DNA of 64,000 nucleotides from NCBI RefSeq assembly GCF_003208215.1, contig NZ_QKLW01000002.1:62001-126000 (forward strand). The letters are read 5' to 3'. This stretch comes from Marinomonas alcarazii (lineage in GTDB: Bacteria > Pseudomonadota > Gammaproteobacteria > Pseudomonadales > Marinomonadaceae). Under the pieces are notes generated by a model. That model did not search any database. It had not been told where the DNA came from and worked only from the letters and a program-made list of their open reading frames with translations. This document shows, piece by piece, positions 49,341-58,452 of this stretch; within the stretch, counting starts at the first letter, position 1, and every line of letters begins with the position of its first letter. The position numbers were made by a program, and so were the translations under genes.

Positions 49341-49832
49341 TTGCACTTTCAATTAAAAACCCCAGTTAAAAAGGGTCGACTATTAAAAGGCCACCGAAAC
49401 AAACGCACACAACTTGCTGTGTGCGCTTCTTTGCTTGCTGTTTTTCTTATTTACTTTGGCCCTCTCTTCTCCCAAATAAGCAACGCCCTTTCACCCCAAC
49501 CAACCACGATACAAATGTCGATGGAAAGTATGGCTATGTCAGGGCACAACCATGCAAAAATGCTTTCAGAGCAAGCAAGCAACACACAGGTAAGCTCAGC
49601 ACATATTAGCCACCATGGTCATCACGGACACGGCGAAAGCGCCAACTTACTAGAAGCCTGTGGCTATTGCTCTCTACTCTTCCACTTAAACTGGATAGAC
49701 GCAAAAAACGTTGAGCTAATCCCCCTAGAACACATTCGCTACCCACACATCACAACAAAGACCCTTTCGCACAAGCATCATCTAACTTTTCCTTCCCTCC
49801 TGCCTAGGGCACCACCGGCCCTTATGAGCTAA
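49341..49832 (+). CDS. DUF2946-like His-rich membrane-anchored protein
   Basis: A 163-residue protein, apparently starting at a TTG. One membrane helix (about 26-47, LAVCASLLAVFLIYFGPLF) follows a basic segment (KKGRLLKGHRNKR), then a His/Met-rich stretch (MSMESMAMSGHNHAKM; HISHHGHHGHGE) and a CGYC motif, all features of DUF2946, a family found near copper genes. The His/Met-rich and CxxC parts could bind copper, but function is not shown. It is followed, after 125 bases, by the PepSY protein. Confidence 0.65.
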   Translation: MHFQLKTPVKKGRLLKGHRNKRTQLAVCASLLAVFLIYFGPLFSQISNALSPQPTTIQMSMESMAMSGHNHAKMLSEQASNTQVSSAHISHHGHHGHGESANLLEACGYCSLLFHLNWIDAKNVELIPLEHIRYPHITTKTLSHKHHLTFPSLLPRAPPALMS

Positions 49833-49957
49833 CACAACCAACAACAAAACAATGACACGCCAAATCGGACTCGACTTAAGCCGATCATTTTGCGTGCGCC
49901 TTTTATATTTCAGAAAAGTGAGATTTCACGCTCAGAGGCGTTACCTAGTCCTTTTCT

Positions 49958-51367
49958 ATGAAACGAGTAATCAACATGTCGATCAAACCAAATAAGACCT
50001 CAGAGTCTTCTTCTAATGCTATGTTGCTACTAATTACGCGACTGCATTTTTACATCGGCCTTTTTATTGGGCCATTTATCTTTGTAGCCGCCCTCACTGG
50101 CACTATTTATGTCATCACTCCACAACTTGAGAACGTCCTTTATAAAGACGTCCTGACAACGCAAAGTAAGGGAGAAAGCAAACCTCTTGCCGAGCAAATT
50201 GCCGCTGCAAAATCACAGTTAACAAGTGACCTGACCTTATTCGCTGTTCGACCCGCACCTGAACAAGGCGACACCACACGCGTTATGTTTCTTGATAAAG
50301 AAGCTCAGCTTTCCGGTGCAAGAGCACTGTTTGTAGACCCCGTAACACTAGAGATAAAAGGCAATCTGCCTGTCTATGGCACAAGCGGCATACTGCCCTT
50401 TAGAACAACCCTAGACTTTATGCATCGTCAGCTACTTTTGGGCGAAGCGGGACGCTACTACAGCGAACTGGCAGCCTCTTGGCTTTGGATAGCGGCACTG
50501 GGAGGGCTTTTCTTGTGGTACAAAGGTGGTAAGAAAAATAAAGCTGAATTTGCCAACAGAACCAGCCATCTACGCAAACGCCGCAAACATTACCAAGTGG
50601 GCTTGTGCCTTTTTATTGGTCTTGTGTTTGTTTCAATTACTGGCTTAACTTGGTCAAAATGGGCTGGCGCAAACATTAGCACATTGCGCTCAAGCATCGG
50701 CTGGGTAACACCATCGGTTAACCAAGATCTTACCGCCAACGTGAACCACCATGCTGGCTCCAATATGCACGAAGATCACCCAAATCATGCAAGCCATCAT
50801 CCTATGACGGCAAAGAAACACATCACTGAAAAGTTTGAAAATGTCGACATACTGTTTGATGGTGTTCTAAAAGCAGCAAGAGATGCTGGCATTGATGCGA
50901 ATAAGTTGGAAATCAGACCCTCATCCACAAAAGACAAAGCATGGCGAGTCAGTGAAATAGATCGCTCATGGCCGACTCAGGTAGACAGTGTGGCAGTAGA
51001 TGCCAGCACCATGACAGTAACGAGTCGTGCAGACTTTGCCAACTTCCCTCTTGTTGCTAAGCTGATTCGCTGGGGCATCGATGCGCATATGGGCGTTTTG
51101 TTTGGGGTAATTAACCAGATCATTCTTACCCTTTTTGGGCTCTCCCTTTGCTTTATGATCATCTTAGGCTACAAGATGTGGTGGATTCGTCGCCCACAGG
51201 CTGGGTCGACTTCTAAACCACTGCTACAGACCTGGTCTAAACTGTCTACTTTACAGAAGACACTGACCCTAATTATCGCTATTGCTCTGGGCATCAGCAT
51301 GCCGGTGATGGGCGTCAGCTTATTAGTTTTCTTACTAATTGATGTCGTTCGCTGGAAGTACCAATAA
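49958..51367 (+). CDS. PepSY-associated membrane protein with His-rich insert
   Basis: A 469-residue PepSY_TM protein. Four or more membrane helices (about 30-52, 172-190, 215-232, 380-410, 440-465) flank two periplasmic PepSY-like regions. The insert (about 262-290) has many histidines in HHAGSNMHEDHPNHASHHP. Such proteins often sit with siderophore or copper genes and are thought to reduce or process metal complexes. No such receptor gene is adjacent; the His-rich DUF2946 gene upstream is the only partner. Confidence 0.8.
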   Translation: MKRVINMSIKPNKTSESSSNAMLLLITRLHFYIGLFIGPFIFVAALTGTIYVITPQLENVLYKDVLTTQSKGESKPLAEQIAAAKSQLTSDLTLFAVRPAPEQGDTTRVMFLDKEAQLSGARALFVDPVTLEIKGNLPVYGTSGILPFRTTLDFMHRQLLLGEAGRYYSELAASWLWIAALGGLFLWYKGGKKNKAEFANRTSHLRKRRKHYQVGLCLFIGLVFVSITGLTWSKWAGANISTLRSSIGWVTPSVNQDLTANVNHHAGSNMHEDHPNHASHHPMTAKKHITEKFENVDILFDGVLKAARDAGIDANKLEIRPSSTKDKAWRVSEIDRSWPTQVDSVAVDASTMTVTSRADFANFPLVAKLIRWGIDAHMGVLFGVINQIILTLFGLSLCFMIILGYKMWWIRRPQAGSTSKPLLQTWSKLSTLQKTLTLIIAIALGISMPVMGVSLLVFLLIDVVRWKYQ

Positions 51368-51377
51368 CAATTAAAAC

Positions 51378-51407
51378 TTCACCGGGCTGTTTTCTCAGCT
51401 CGGTGAA
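51378..51407. terminator. Stem-loop after the PepSY gene
   Basis: TTCACCGGGCTG / CAGCTCGGTGAA, 6-base loop, one G-T pair. No T-tract follows, so it is a weak terminator or a 3' stabilising stem. Confidence 0.5.
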
Positions 51408-51522
51408 CCCTTCAATTTCATATCACCTCTCTAATTCCTTCATTCTTTTGGCTTTCTTCTGGCCTCTCGCCCTGTAATCGGTAAAATATGCCACTCATTT
51501 CATTACCATCAAATACTATCTT

Positions 51523-52479
51523 ATGACCCCACAAGCTCTCACCGTGTTAACTGATCACGTTTTTAACCAGCTCGCGCAGCAACCAAGTGGCGCTAAGAGG
51601 CTTTTCCATGGACGAGGTCGCTGCTTTCCTAACCTAGAGCAAATCACGGCAGACTGGCTGGAAGGGCAAATACTCGTATCTCTTTTTAAAGAACCGTCTG
51701 TAGAAGAATTAGATAAATTAAATAAAGAAATTATCAATTGGACTGTTCGAACAGAATGGAACGACCATAAGGTGCAATCTATCCTACTCCAACACCGCAG
51801 CCGAGAGCGCAGTCCAACAGAATGTCTGTGGGGAAATTATCAAGAACAGCAAGTGGTCAATGAAGAAGGCCTTCTCTTTCAATTAGACCTTGGAAAAAAC
51901 CAAAACTCTGGCCTTTTCTTAGACATGAGATACGGTCGCCGTTGGGTGAAAGAAAACAGCCAAGACAAACGGGTTCTCAACCTGTTTGCTTACACCTGTG
52001 GCTTTTCTGTCGCCGCAATAAGCGGTGGTGCCGATTTTGTCGTTAACTTAGACATGGCTAAGGCCGTGTTAAGCCGAGGTCGAGAAAACCACCGCTTAAA
52101 CCAGCATGACTTGAACAGGGTTAAATTCTTCGCCCATGATATTTTTAAATCCTGGGGTAAAATTAAAAAATATGGTCAATATGATCTCATTGTTATTGAT
52201 CCACCCACCTTTCAGCGCGGTAGCTTTGCTCTAACGAAAGATTACCAAAAGATTCTGCGTCGCTTGCCTGAGTTACTAACAGAAAATGGTCAAGTGCTGG
52301 CTTGCGTCAATGACCCAAGTATCCCGGCGCAATTTTTGATTGATGGCATGCGTGAAGAGGCCCCCACACTTGAATTTCAATATCGGCTGGATAATCCACC
52401 TGAATTTATGGATATTGATCTCGAAAGCGGCCTAAAGGCGCTCATATTTCAAAAAACACCTGATAATGCAATAAATTAA
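51523..52479 (+). CDS. Class I SAM-dependent RNA methyltransferase (RlmI/RlmK-like)
   Basis: A 318-residue methyltransferase. The AdoMet loop is VLNLFAYTCGFSVAAISGGAD (about 147-167) and the catalytic DPPTF occurs in IVIDPPTFQRGSF. QNSGLFLDMR just before is typical of the RlmI/RlmK C-terminal domain (PF10672). It lacks the PUA domain of RlmI. The RNA target is unknown. It begins a small operon with the 56-residue protein ten bases downstream. Confidence 0.85.
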   Translation: MTPQALTVLTDHVFNQLAQQPSGAKRLFHGRGRCFPNLEQITADWLEGQILVSLFKEPSVEELDKLNKEIINWTVRTEWNDHKVQSILLQHRSRERSPTECLWGNYQEQQVVNEEGLLFQLDLGKNQNSGLFLDMRYGRRWVKENSQDKRVLNLFAYTCGFSVAAISGGADFVVNLDMAKAVLSRGRENHRLNQHDLNRVKFFAHDIFKSWGKIKKYGQYDLIVIDPPTFQRGSFALTKDYQKILRRLPELLTENGQVLACVNDPSIPAQFLIDGMREEAPTLEFQYRLDNPPEFMDIDLESGLKALIFQKTPDNAIN

Positions 52480-52489
52480 GGAAGCTAAG

Positions 52490-52660
52490 ATGTCAAAAAC
52501 CATCGTCACGTTTGAATACGAAAAAGAAACCAAGAACAGTGTGCGCTATCAAGAAATACCTGAAGAAGGAAAAGCGCCTATCATGGGCACACTTTACGTC
52601 CAAAAATGGTTTGCTGGCGGCAGCAAAACATTAGAAGTCACCATCGAAAAGAAAGACTAA
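52490..52660 (+). CDS. Conserved small protein, 56 residues
   Basis: An ATG at 52490 with AAGGAAG about eight bases before it. The product of 56 residues is charged, starts MSKTIVTFEYEKETKNSVR and has a GTLYVQKWFAGG core and a LEVTIEKKD end, which suggests a small beta sheet. It lies ten bases after the methyltransferase stop and is followed by its own terminator, so the case for a real gene is good. I do not know its function. Confidence 0.75.
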   Translation: MSKTIVTFEYEKETKNSVRYQEIPEEGKAPIMGTLYVQKWFAGGSKTLEVTIEKKD

Positions 52661-52668
52661 TCTAAAGA

Positions 52669-52697
52669 CAAGGCAGCTATGTCTGGCTGCCTTTCTC
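52669..52697 (+). terminator. Terminator after the small protein gene
   Basis: Stem AAGGCAGC / GCTGCCTT with an eight-base loop, then TTTCTCT. Confidence 0.65.
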
Positions 52698-52698
52698 T

Positions 52699-52983
52699 AG
52701 CAAAAGCCCATTACCTTTCCTAGAAAAGCAGCATAAGGCTGTAAAGCAACAAATCCGCCATTATTTTTTATCAATTCGCTCTCTTATTACAAACATACAA
52801 ATAGATCTCATTTCTTTTTCATGCTAAATTTGCCCCACTACGGTGCACTTTTTATGCGCAATTTACATTTCAATTAGTAACATTCTGCAAAGTAATCGCG
52901 GCCATATCTACTACCGCTGCACTTTAGTACCAATAAAACAACTAATAAGGCTCTAGGAGCCATTCTTATCGAGGACACTATCT
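52699..52983 (+). promoter_or_regulatory. Upstream region of the amino-acid symporter gene
   Basis: 285 bases without a gene. A 17-base dyad TGCAC-N7-GCGCA (52844-52860) resembles the NtrC site pattern TGCAC-N7-GTGCA with one mismatch. GGCTC/GAGCC at 52949-52961 is a small hairpin near the start, and GAGG lies ahead of the ATG. I saw no glycine riboswitch and no -24/-12 promoter. Confidence 0.35.
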
Positions 52984-54501
52984 ATGCAAGCATTCATTGA
53001 TTTCTTAAATGGAGTCATTTGGAGCCCTGCCTTAATATACCTATGTTTAGGTGCTGGCTTGTTCTACTCAATACTGACACGTTTTGCTCAAGTACGTCAT
53101 TTCAAAGAAATGTGCTCACTATTGTTCAATTCAAACGATTCAGACAAAGGTATTTCGTCTTTCCAAGCATTGGCCGTATCACTATCCGGTCGCGTTGGTA
53201 CTGGTAATATTGCAGGTGTCGCTGCTGCCATTGGTTTTGGTGGTCCAGGTGCTGTTTTCTGGATGTGGGTTGTTGCCTTCTTGGGCGCAAGCACAGCTTA
53301 TGCAGAATCCACTTTAGGCCAACTTTATAAAGTCAGCGAAAACGGTCAATACCGTGGTGGTCCAGCGTATTACTTCGAACGTTGCCTAGGCTGGCGTTGG
53401 TTGGGTGTCTTGTTTGCTTTGTCTTCCATTATTGCCTGTGGCGTTTTCCTACCCGGCATTCAAGCAAACTCTGTTGGTAATGCTGTAACGCAAATCTTCG
53501 GTGAAGGCGTTATTGTCTCTAGCTCTTTCGGTGATGTTGGCTCTACCAAATTGGTTGCCCTCGCTGTGATCTTGGTCGTTTTGGCATTCATCATCTTCGG
53601 TGGCATCAAACGAATTGCAAACTTCACGCAAATCATCGTGCCATTTATGGCGATTGGTTACATTGTGATGGCTTTGATCGTTGTCTTCCTAAACATAGAC
53701 AAAGTGCCTGGCATTTTCGGCATGATCTTTTCTGATGCCTTTACTGCACAAGCAGGTTTTGGCGCGGCAATCGGTTGGGGTGTAAAACGCGGTGTTTACT
53801 CAAACGAAGCAGGTCAAGGTACAGGCCCTCACGCAGCCGCTGCGGCAGAAGTTCAACACCCTGCACAGCAAGGTCTAGTTCAAGCCTTCTCTGTATACGT
53901 TGATACACTATTCATCTGTACAGCAACAGCCTTGATGATCCTAATTACTCAGCAGTACAACATTCAAGGTTCTTTGCCTGATGGTCAGTTCATCGTACAA
54001 AACGTTGATCCGTCTACTATCATTGCTTCACCAGCCTTTACTCAAATGGCATTGGCAAGTGTATTTGGTCATTCAGGTCCTATCTTTGTCGGTGTTGCGT
54101 TGTTCTTCTTCGCCTTCACCACGATCCTTGCGTACTACTACATTGCTGAAACCAATGTTGCTTACCTACGCCGTGCACTGAATATCAATGTGTCACTAAC
54201 CTTCGTAAAACTGCTTATCATGTTCATGGTAGCTTACGGTACGGTTAACACTGCAGGTTACATCTGGAACCTAGGTGATGTTGGTGTTGGTCTAATGGCT
54301 TGGCTAAACATCGTGGGTATTCTCATGATTTTCTTCATGGCAAAACCTACAATGAAGGCATTGCGCGATTACGAAGATCAGAAAGCTGCTGGCGTAACAG
54401 AGTATACTTTTAACCCGAAAGCGCTTGGCATCAAAGGCGCAGAGTTCTGGGAAAAACGTTACGACAAGCAACAAGCTGAAAAAGCGTCGGAAAACAAATA
54501 A
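52984..54501 (+). CDS. Sodium:alanine/glycine symporter (AgcS family)
   Basis: A 505-residue transporter with ten to eleven membrane segments. Family hallmarks are FQALAVSLSGRVGTGNIAGVAAAIGFGGPGAVFWMW and GWGVKRGVYSNEAGQGTGPHAAAAAEVQHPAQQGLVQ, the sodium- and substrate-binding regions of AgcS. It brings in alanine, glycine or similar small amino acids with sodium. It is a single-gene unit with a terminator after it. Confidence 0.94.
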   Translation: MQAFIDFLNGVIWSPALIYLCLGAGLFYSILTRFAQVRHFKEMCSLLFNSNDSDKGISSFQALAVSLSGRVGTGNIAGVAAAIGFGGPGAVFWMWVVAFLGASTAYAESTLGQLYKVSENGQYRGGPAYYFERCLGWRWLGVLFALSSIIACGVFLPGIQANSVGNAVTQIFGEGVIVSSSFGDVGSTKLVALAVILVVLAFIIFGGIKRIANFTQIIVPFMAIGYIVMALIVVFLNIDKVPGIFGMIFSDAFTAQAGFGAAIGWGVKRGVYSNEAGQGTGPHAAAAAEVQHPAQQGLVQAFSVYVDTLFICTATALMILITQQYNIQGSLPDGQFIVQNVDPSTIIASPAFTQMALASVFGHSGPIFVGVALFFFAFTTILAYYYIAETNVAYLRRALNINVSLTFVKLLIMFMVAYGTVNTAGYIWNLGDVGVGLMAWLNIVGILMIFFMAKPTMKALRDYEDQKAAGVTEYTFNPKALGIKGAEFWEKRYDKQQAEKASENK

Positions 54502-54533
54502 TCTCAACACTTTGAAGTAACAATATTTGAAAT

Positions 54534-54569
54534 AAAAAAGGGTTAGCTTATTAAAGCTAACCCTTTTTT
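54534..54569. terminator. Bidirectional terminator after the symporter gene
   Basis: A-tract, stem GGGTTAGCTT / AAGCTAACCC, 4-base loop, T-tract. It serves the symporter gene and the converging transporter gene. Confidence 0.9.
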
Positions 54570-54619
54570 ATTTCTGCACACTGAAGAACCTTTGAATTCC
54601 CCAGTAGCACCATGCACTC

Positions 54620-56200
54620 TCAATAAAGACTTATGACAGAGAACAAAGCTGCCACCAGCCCATAAGCTAATAATGGAATAATAGTCCGCTTAATAATAAA
54701 GCCCTCTTTATTGCTTACTCCCAGAATCGTCGATACAGCAATAATATTATTAATGCACACCATATTACCCATGGCCGCTCCCGCTGATTGCAAAGCCAGC
54801 ACCAGACTAACTGGCAGGCCAACCTTCTCCGCGATACCCAACTGAATCCCGCCAAAGGTTAAATTTGATACAGTGGCCGAGCCTGAAAAGAAAGACCCAA
54901 GCGCCCCCAGAAGGGCAGCGGCATAACTCCAACTGTCACCCAGTAACTCAGCAAAAGCCTGAGCCAATAACAACATAGGAGCTTGATGACCACCTTGCAT
55001 CATCAGATTAACCATCACCAAGGCACCTATTAGCGAAAGCATAGGCAGAAACAAACGCTGGCCAGTGTCCCGTATAGAGGCCACAACAAGCTCTCGCGAC
55101 ATACCAAACAAAGGAATACAAACCAATGAAACGACAAGAAAAGGAATCGCTGCAGGCACATACAGGCTTTTATATTGCCAACTCACCTCCATACCCAAGA
55201 TATTATTAATACTAAATACCAAGGCTCGACTCACTTCAAAACCCGCATCACCCAAACGCCAAGTTAACCAAGGCGTCATATCATTAAGTAATGCCTTCAA
55301 CCCCAATTGAGGAATACGCGTCACGATAAGAATACTAATCAGCAAAGCGAAAGGCAGGAAAACCCTCATCACCGATTTCATCGTCATCGCGTTACCAGAT
55401 GGACCAGTTTCAGCGGTTTCCCTTAAGCCAATCCCCTGCTTTGCCAACAAAACACTTAAAGCCAAGCCAATAGCGCCGCCAATTAACGAAGGGAATTCAT
55501 AGTTCCATTGAGCAAACAGCACATAAGGCGCTGTACAAGACACAATACTGAGTAAAATAAACAAGGCGTTTTGACGAATATCTCGCCATGCCACCACAAA
55601 AGACAAAGCGATAAAAGGAACAACTAAAGCGGCCAAGCTATTAAGTAACGCGGTTTGTTTAGCGATTTCCATAAGCTGCATGTCGGATAATGACAGCCCA
55701 GACAAACCAAACCAGATTGGTGTTCCCACCGCCCCAAAGGACACAGGGACTGTATTCATCGCCAAGGTAAAAATAGCCACAGGGATAGCGGGGAATCCCA
55801 ACCCAACCAATATAGGCGCAGCGATGGCGGCTGGAGTACCAAAACCAGACGCCCCTTCGATCATAAAAGCAAAGGCCCAACCTATGATCATCAGTTGCGC
55901 GACTTTATTTGAGCTGATGCTTTTTAACCATTGGCTGAGTTGTGCTTCCGCACCAGAAAAAAACATCACCCTGTTTAATAAAATTGCACCTGCAACAATA
56001 GAAATAGGCGTTAGTACAGACAAAGCCCCAGCGATTATATTGGCGCTTAACAACCCCACATCAGCCTGAAAAAACACCAACTGAATACAGGCAACCAAAA
56101 CAGCAACAGCAGGCAAGGCTATGTGCGAAGGCACGGCATTCCGCTTTGTCATCGCCCAAATCAAAAGTAAAATCGGTAACGCTGACAAAATGGTATTCAT
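54620..56200 (-). CDS. L-lactate permease family transporter (LctP)
   Basis: A 526-residue protein with about 12 to 13 membrane segments. The pattern MIIGWAFAFMIEGASGFGTPAAIAAPILVGLGFPA is the LctP signature, and NTVPVSFGAVGTPIWFGL and SAGAAMGNMVCINNIIAVSTILG are further family regions. It imports lactate or glycolate with protons in known members. No lactate dehydrogenase gene is adjacent, so the substrate is uncertain. It follows the FMN reductase gene on the same strand, 183 bases away. Confidence 0.9.
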   Translation of the reverse strand: MNTILSALPILLLIWAMTKRNAVPSHIALPAVAVLVACIQLVFFQADVGLLSANIIAGALSVLTPISIVAGAILLNRVMFFSGAEAQLSQWLKSISSNKVAQLMIIGWAFAFMIEGASGFGTPAAIAAPILVGLGFPAIPVAIFTLAMNTVPVSFGAVGTPIWFGLSGLSLSDMQLMEIAKQTALLNSLAALVVPFIALSFVVAWRDIRQNALFILLSIVSCTAPYVLFAQWNYEFPSLIGGAIGLALSVLLAKQGIGLRETAETGPSGNAMTMKSVMRVFLPFALLISILIVTRIPQLGLKALLNDMTPWLTWRLGDAGFEVSRALVFSINNILGMEVSWQYKSLYVPAAIPFLVVSLVCIPLFGMSRELVVASIRDTGQRLFLPMLSLIGALVMVNLMMQGGHQAPMLLLAQAFAELLGDSWSYAAALLGALGSFFSGSATVSNLTFGGIQLGIAEKVGLPVSLVLALQSAGAAMGNMVCINNIIAVSTILGVSNKEGFIIKRTIIPLLAYGLVAALFSVISLY

Positions 56201-56383
56201 GCTTTTCCTTGCTCAATAATGTCTGATGTCTCGCTGCGCCATAAGAAAACCTATTAGAAAACAAGCAACTTCCCCTTGTCAGTTTACACTTTTAAGAGGT
56301 TTTATTTATTGATGTGAATCAGCCATGAAAGCAAATAAAATCAAGCAAATAACCGGTAAAACATCTTAATAAATAAGCCTTTT

Positions 56384-57043
56384 CTATGGAGCATTCCTTT
56401 GACCAGGGTCTTTGGTAAAAGCAGGAGCCAAACTGTGTGGGTCAACTTGTTCTTTATAACAAGCAGACGCCTGTGCCCACCAAACTAATTGATTCAACGT
56501 ACGACCAAAATAGCCAAGCCACTCGTTTTGATCTTCACCGTCTACTAAATCCCCATCCTCAGAAAAGACATTTTGTGCTTTCGGTACATGAATCATCGAC
56601 GATACCGGCAAACAACCTAATTCCGACAAAAATGTTCGCATACCAATCGCAGCGCGCATTCCACCCCATTGGCCCGCTGAATAAGTCACAATAGCGCTAG
56701 GCTTATATGAAAATAAAGAACTGCCAAAATGATTAAGCAAGTTAGCCAACGCCGGGCTCATTGAATGATTGTATTCAGGACTCACCATAATATAACCATC
56801 GGCCGATGCAATTTTCTTAGCCAATGCATCCAGTTTTTCTGGGACCTGACTTTTTGAGTAAGAAAAATGCGGCTTAAAAACAGGTTCCAACGGATAATCC
56901 AACGCATCCACCAGCTCAATCTCATGATCGACATGCAGAGCGTTAAAAGCCGCCAAGCATGCTTTAGCAACCCTCTCACCTAATCTAGCGGGTCGCGGAG
57001 GCGTACTGTTTCTAACTGTTCCAAGAAAGATTAAAACCTTCAT
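56384..57043 (-). CDS. NADPH-dependent FMN reductase family protein
   Basis: A 219-residue flavodoxin-like protein. FMN-binding stretches are LGTVRNSTPPRPARLGERVA and MVSPEYNHSMSPALANLLNHF and AGQWGGMRAAIGMRTFL. Members reduce FMN or quinones with NADPH. The C-terminal tail (about 185-219) is longer than usual, with WWAQASACYKEQV. The substrate cannot be named. It diverges from the EAL gene. Confidence 0.88.
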   Translation of the reverse strand: MKVLIFLGTVRNSTPPRPARLGERVAKACLAAFNALHVDHEIELVDALDYPLEPVFKPHFSYSKSQVPEKLDALAKKIASADGYIMVSPEYNHSMSPALANLLNHFGSSLFSYKPSAIVTYSAGQWGGMRAAIGMRTFLSELGCLPVSSMIHVPKAQNVFSEDGDLVDGEDQNEWLGYFGRTLNQLVWWAQASACYKEQVDPHSLAPAFTKDPGQRNAP

Positions 57044-57247
57044 AAATGCTCACCCGATACGAATTATCAAAATGTATTTTCTGTAACATCCTACAATACC
57101 CAGTGAAATACAAAACTCTACACTGGTAAATTTGGGATGAAACCTCTATCGTTTAATCTATACAAATCATTGCAGTAGAGAATAAAGTAGCAAAGAAATA
57201 CCTGACTCCCCTCTACTCACCAAACGAATCACACAGAGAACCGCAAT

Positions 57248-58009
57248 ATGATACAAAAGGACTTTCGAAAACTTGGCTGTGCAGAATGTTCAACTGGATG
57301 CGATTTAGGATTTGACTTCACTATGGCGTTTCAGCCGATTATTAATAGCCAAACCAAAACCGTGTTTGCACAAGAAGCCCTTGTTCGCGGCTTAAATCAA
57401 GAAGGCGCATTTCATGTTTTTCAAAACGTCAATGAAAGCAATCGCTATCGCTTCGATCAAAGCTGCCGCGTGAAAGCCATCAAGTTAGCTGCGGAACTGG
57501 GCATTTATAAAGACAGTTTTCTCAGTATTAACTTCTTACCTAATGCGGTTTACAAACCAGAACTATGCATAAGAACCACATTAAACGCGGCGGAAGAGTA
57601 CCAATTTCCAAAAGAAAAAATCATTTTCGAATTCACTGAAAACGAACAAATCACAGACAGCAAACATTTAGAATCCATCATCTTGCATTATCAGCAACAA
57701 GGATTCCTAACCGCAATGGATGATTTCGGCTCTGGATTTAACGGCCTTAACCAACTTGCTGATCTAAAAACGGACATCACCAAAATTGATATTGCGCTGA
57801 TTAAGAACATAGACCAAGACAAAAAACGCCAAATCATCGTAAGAAACTTAGTGAACCTATTTAACGAGCTCAACATGGTTGTTGTCGCCGAAGGCGTTGA
57901 AACACAAGCTGAATACCACACATTACGAGATATGGGCATTCATCTTTTCCAAGGCTACTATTTTGCTCGACCAAGCTTTGAATCGCTTGCTGAAATCAAC
58001 TGGGACTAG
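57248..58009 (+). CDS. Single-domain EAL protein, probable cyclic di-GMP phosphodiesterase
   Basis: A 253-residue EAL domain with almost nothing else. EAL is at 43-45 (QEALVRG), with catalytic-type residues in SINFLP, FEFTEN, MDDFGSG, TKIDIAL, EGVET and FQGYYFARP, so an active phosphodiesterase is expected. The N-terminus carries Cys11, Cys14 and Cys18 (CAECSTGC), which could bind a metal or respond to redox state. It shares the window with two GGDEF proteins. No operon partner. Confidence 0.92.
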   Translation: MIQKDFRKLGCAECSTGCDLGFDFTMAFQPIINSQTKTVFAQEALVRGLNQEGAFHVFQNVNESNRYRFDQSCRVKAIKLAAELGIYKDSFLSINFLPNAVYKPELCIRTTLNAAEEYQFPKEKIIFEFTENEQITDSKHLESIILHYQQQGFLTAMDDFGSGFNGLNQLADLKTDITKIDIALIKNIDQDKKRQIIVRNLVNLFNELNMVVVAEGVETQAEYHTLRDMGIHLFQGYYFARPSFESLAEINWD

Positions 58010-58019
58010 CTAACAATAT

Positions 58020-58225
58020 TTATTGATAAACAACCTTGAAGCGCTCTAAAACCAGCAGCATATCTTCCGTTGGCTCAATACCTAGTTCCTCACATTCAGC
58101 AGAGAAAAATGCCCAGTGTGCTTCTCGCCACCAAGCCAAGGTTTTATCACCCTCACCTTCAGCGGCAGCGAACTCTGCACTAACATCACAGTAGTAGTCA
58201 GCACTAAAAGGCGTATATTTTTCAG
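58020..58225 (-). pseudogene. C-terminal remnant of an ASCH-domain gene
   Basis: The frame (open from 58289) encodes about 60 residues matching the C-terminal end of ASCH-domain proteins: SAEFAAAEGEGDKTLAWWREAHW, FFSAECEELGIEPTEDM and ERFKVVYQ. The N-terminal half of the fold (about 80-90 residues) is missing; upstream the frame runs into the 3' end of the DUF3185 gene in another frame. It is most likely a broken gene; a short expressed product cannot be excluded. Confidence 0.65.
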
Positions 58226-58228
58226 CAT

Positions 58229-58420
58229 TCACTTCAACCTCGTTAGACCCACTAATACACAAGCAACACCACCCACCATCCCGATCCAAGCTTCTACGGG
58301 TGTCTCGCCACTTATTGCCCGTGTCACTTGTGAGCTAGCCGCATCGTAGATGTTATAGCCCCATACCGCCAAAGCTGCACCAGCAACAACCAAAATAATA
58401 CCAATGATTTTATTATTCAT
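58229..58420 (-). CDS. DUF3185 small membrane protein
   Basis: A 63-residue protein with two membrane helices (about 4-22 IIGIILVVAGAALAVWGY and 45-60 WIGMVGGVACVLVGLT) around a polar loop with ETP and W. This is the DUF3185 pattern. No function is known. The ASCH remnant overlaps its 3' end on the same strand. Confidence 0.8.
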   Translation of the reverse strand: MNNKIIGIILVVAGAALAVWGYNIYDAASSQVTRAISGETPVEAWIGMVGGVACVLVGLTRLK

Positions 58421-58452
58421 ATCGACTCCAAGGGGTGATCATTCAAAAATAG

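Noticed and set aside
52699-52983. Possible glycine riboswitch before the AgcS symporter gene
   Set aside because: The conserved purine-rich cores of the glycine riboswitch could not be found.
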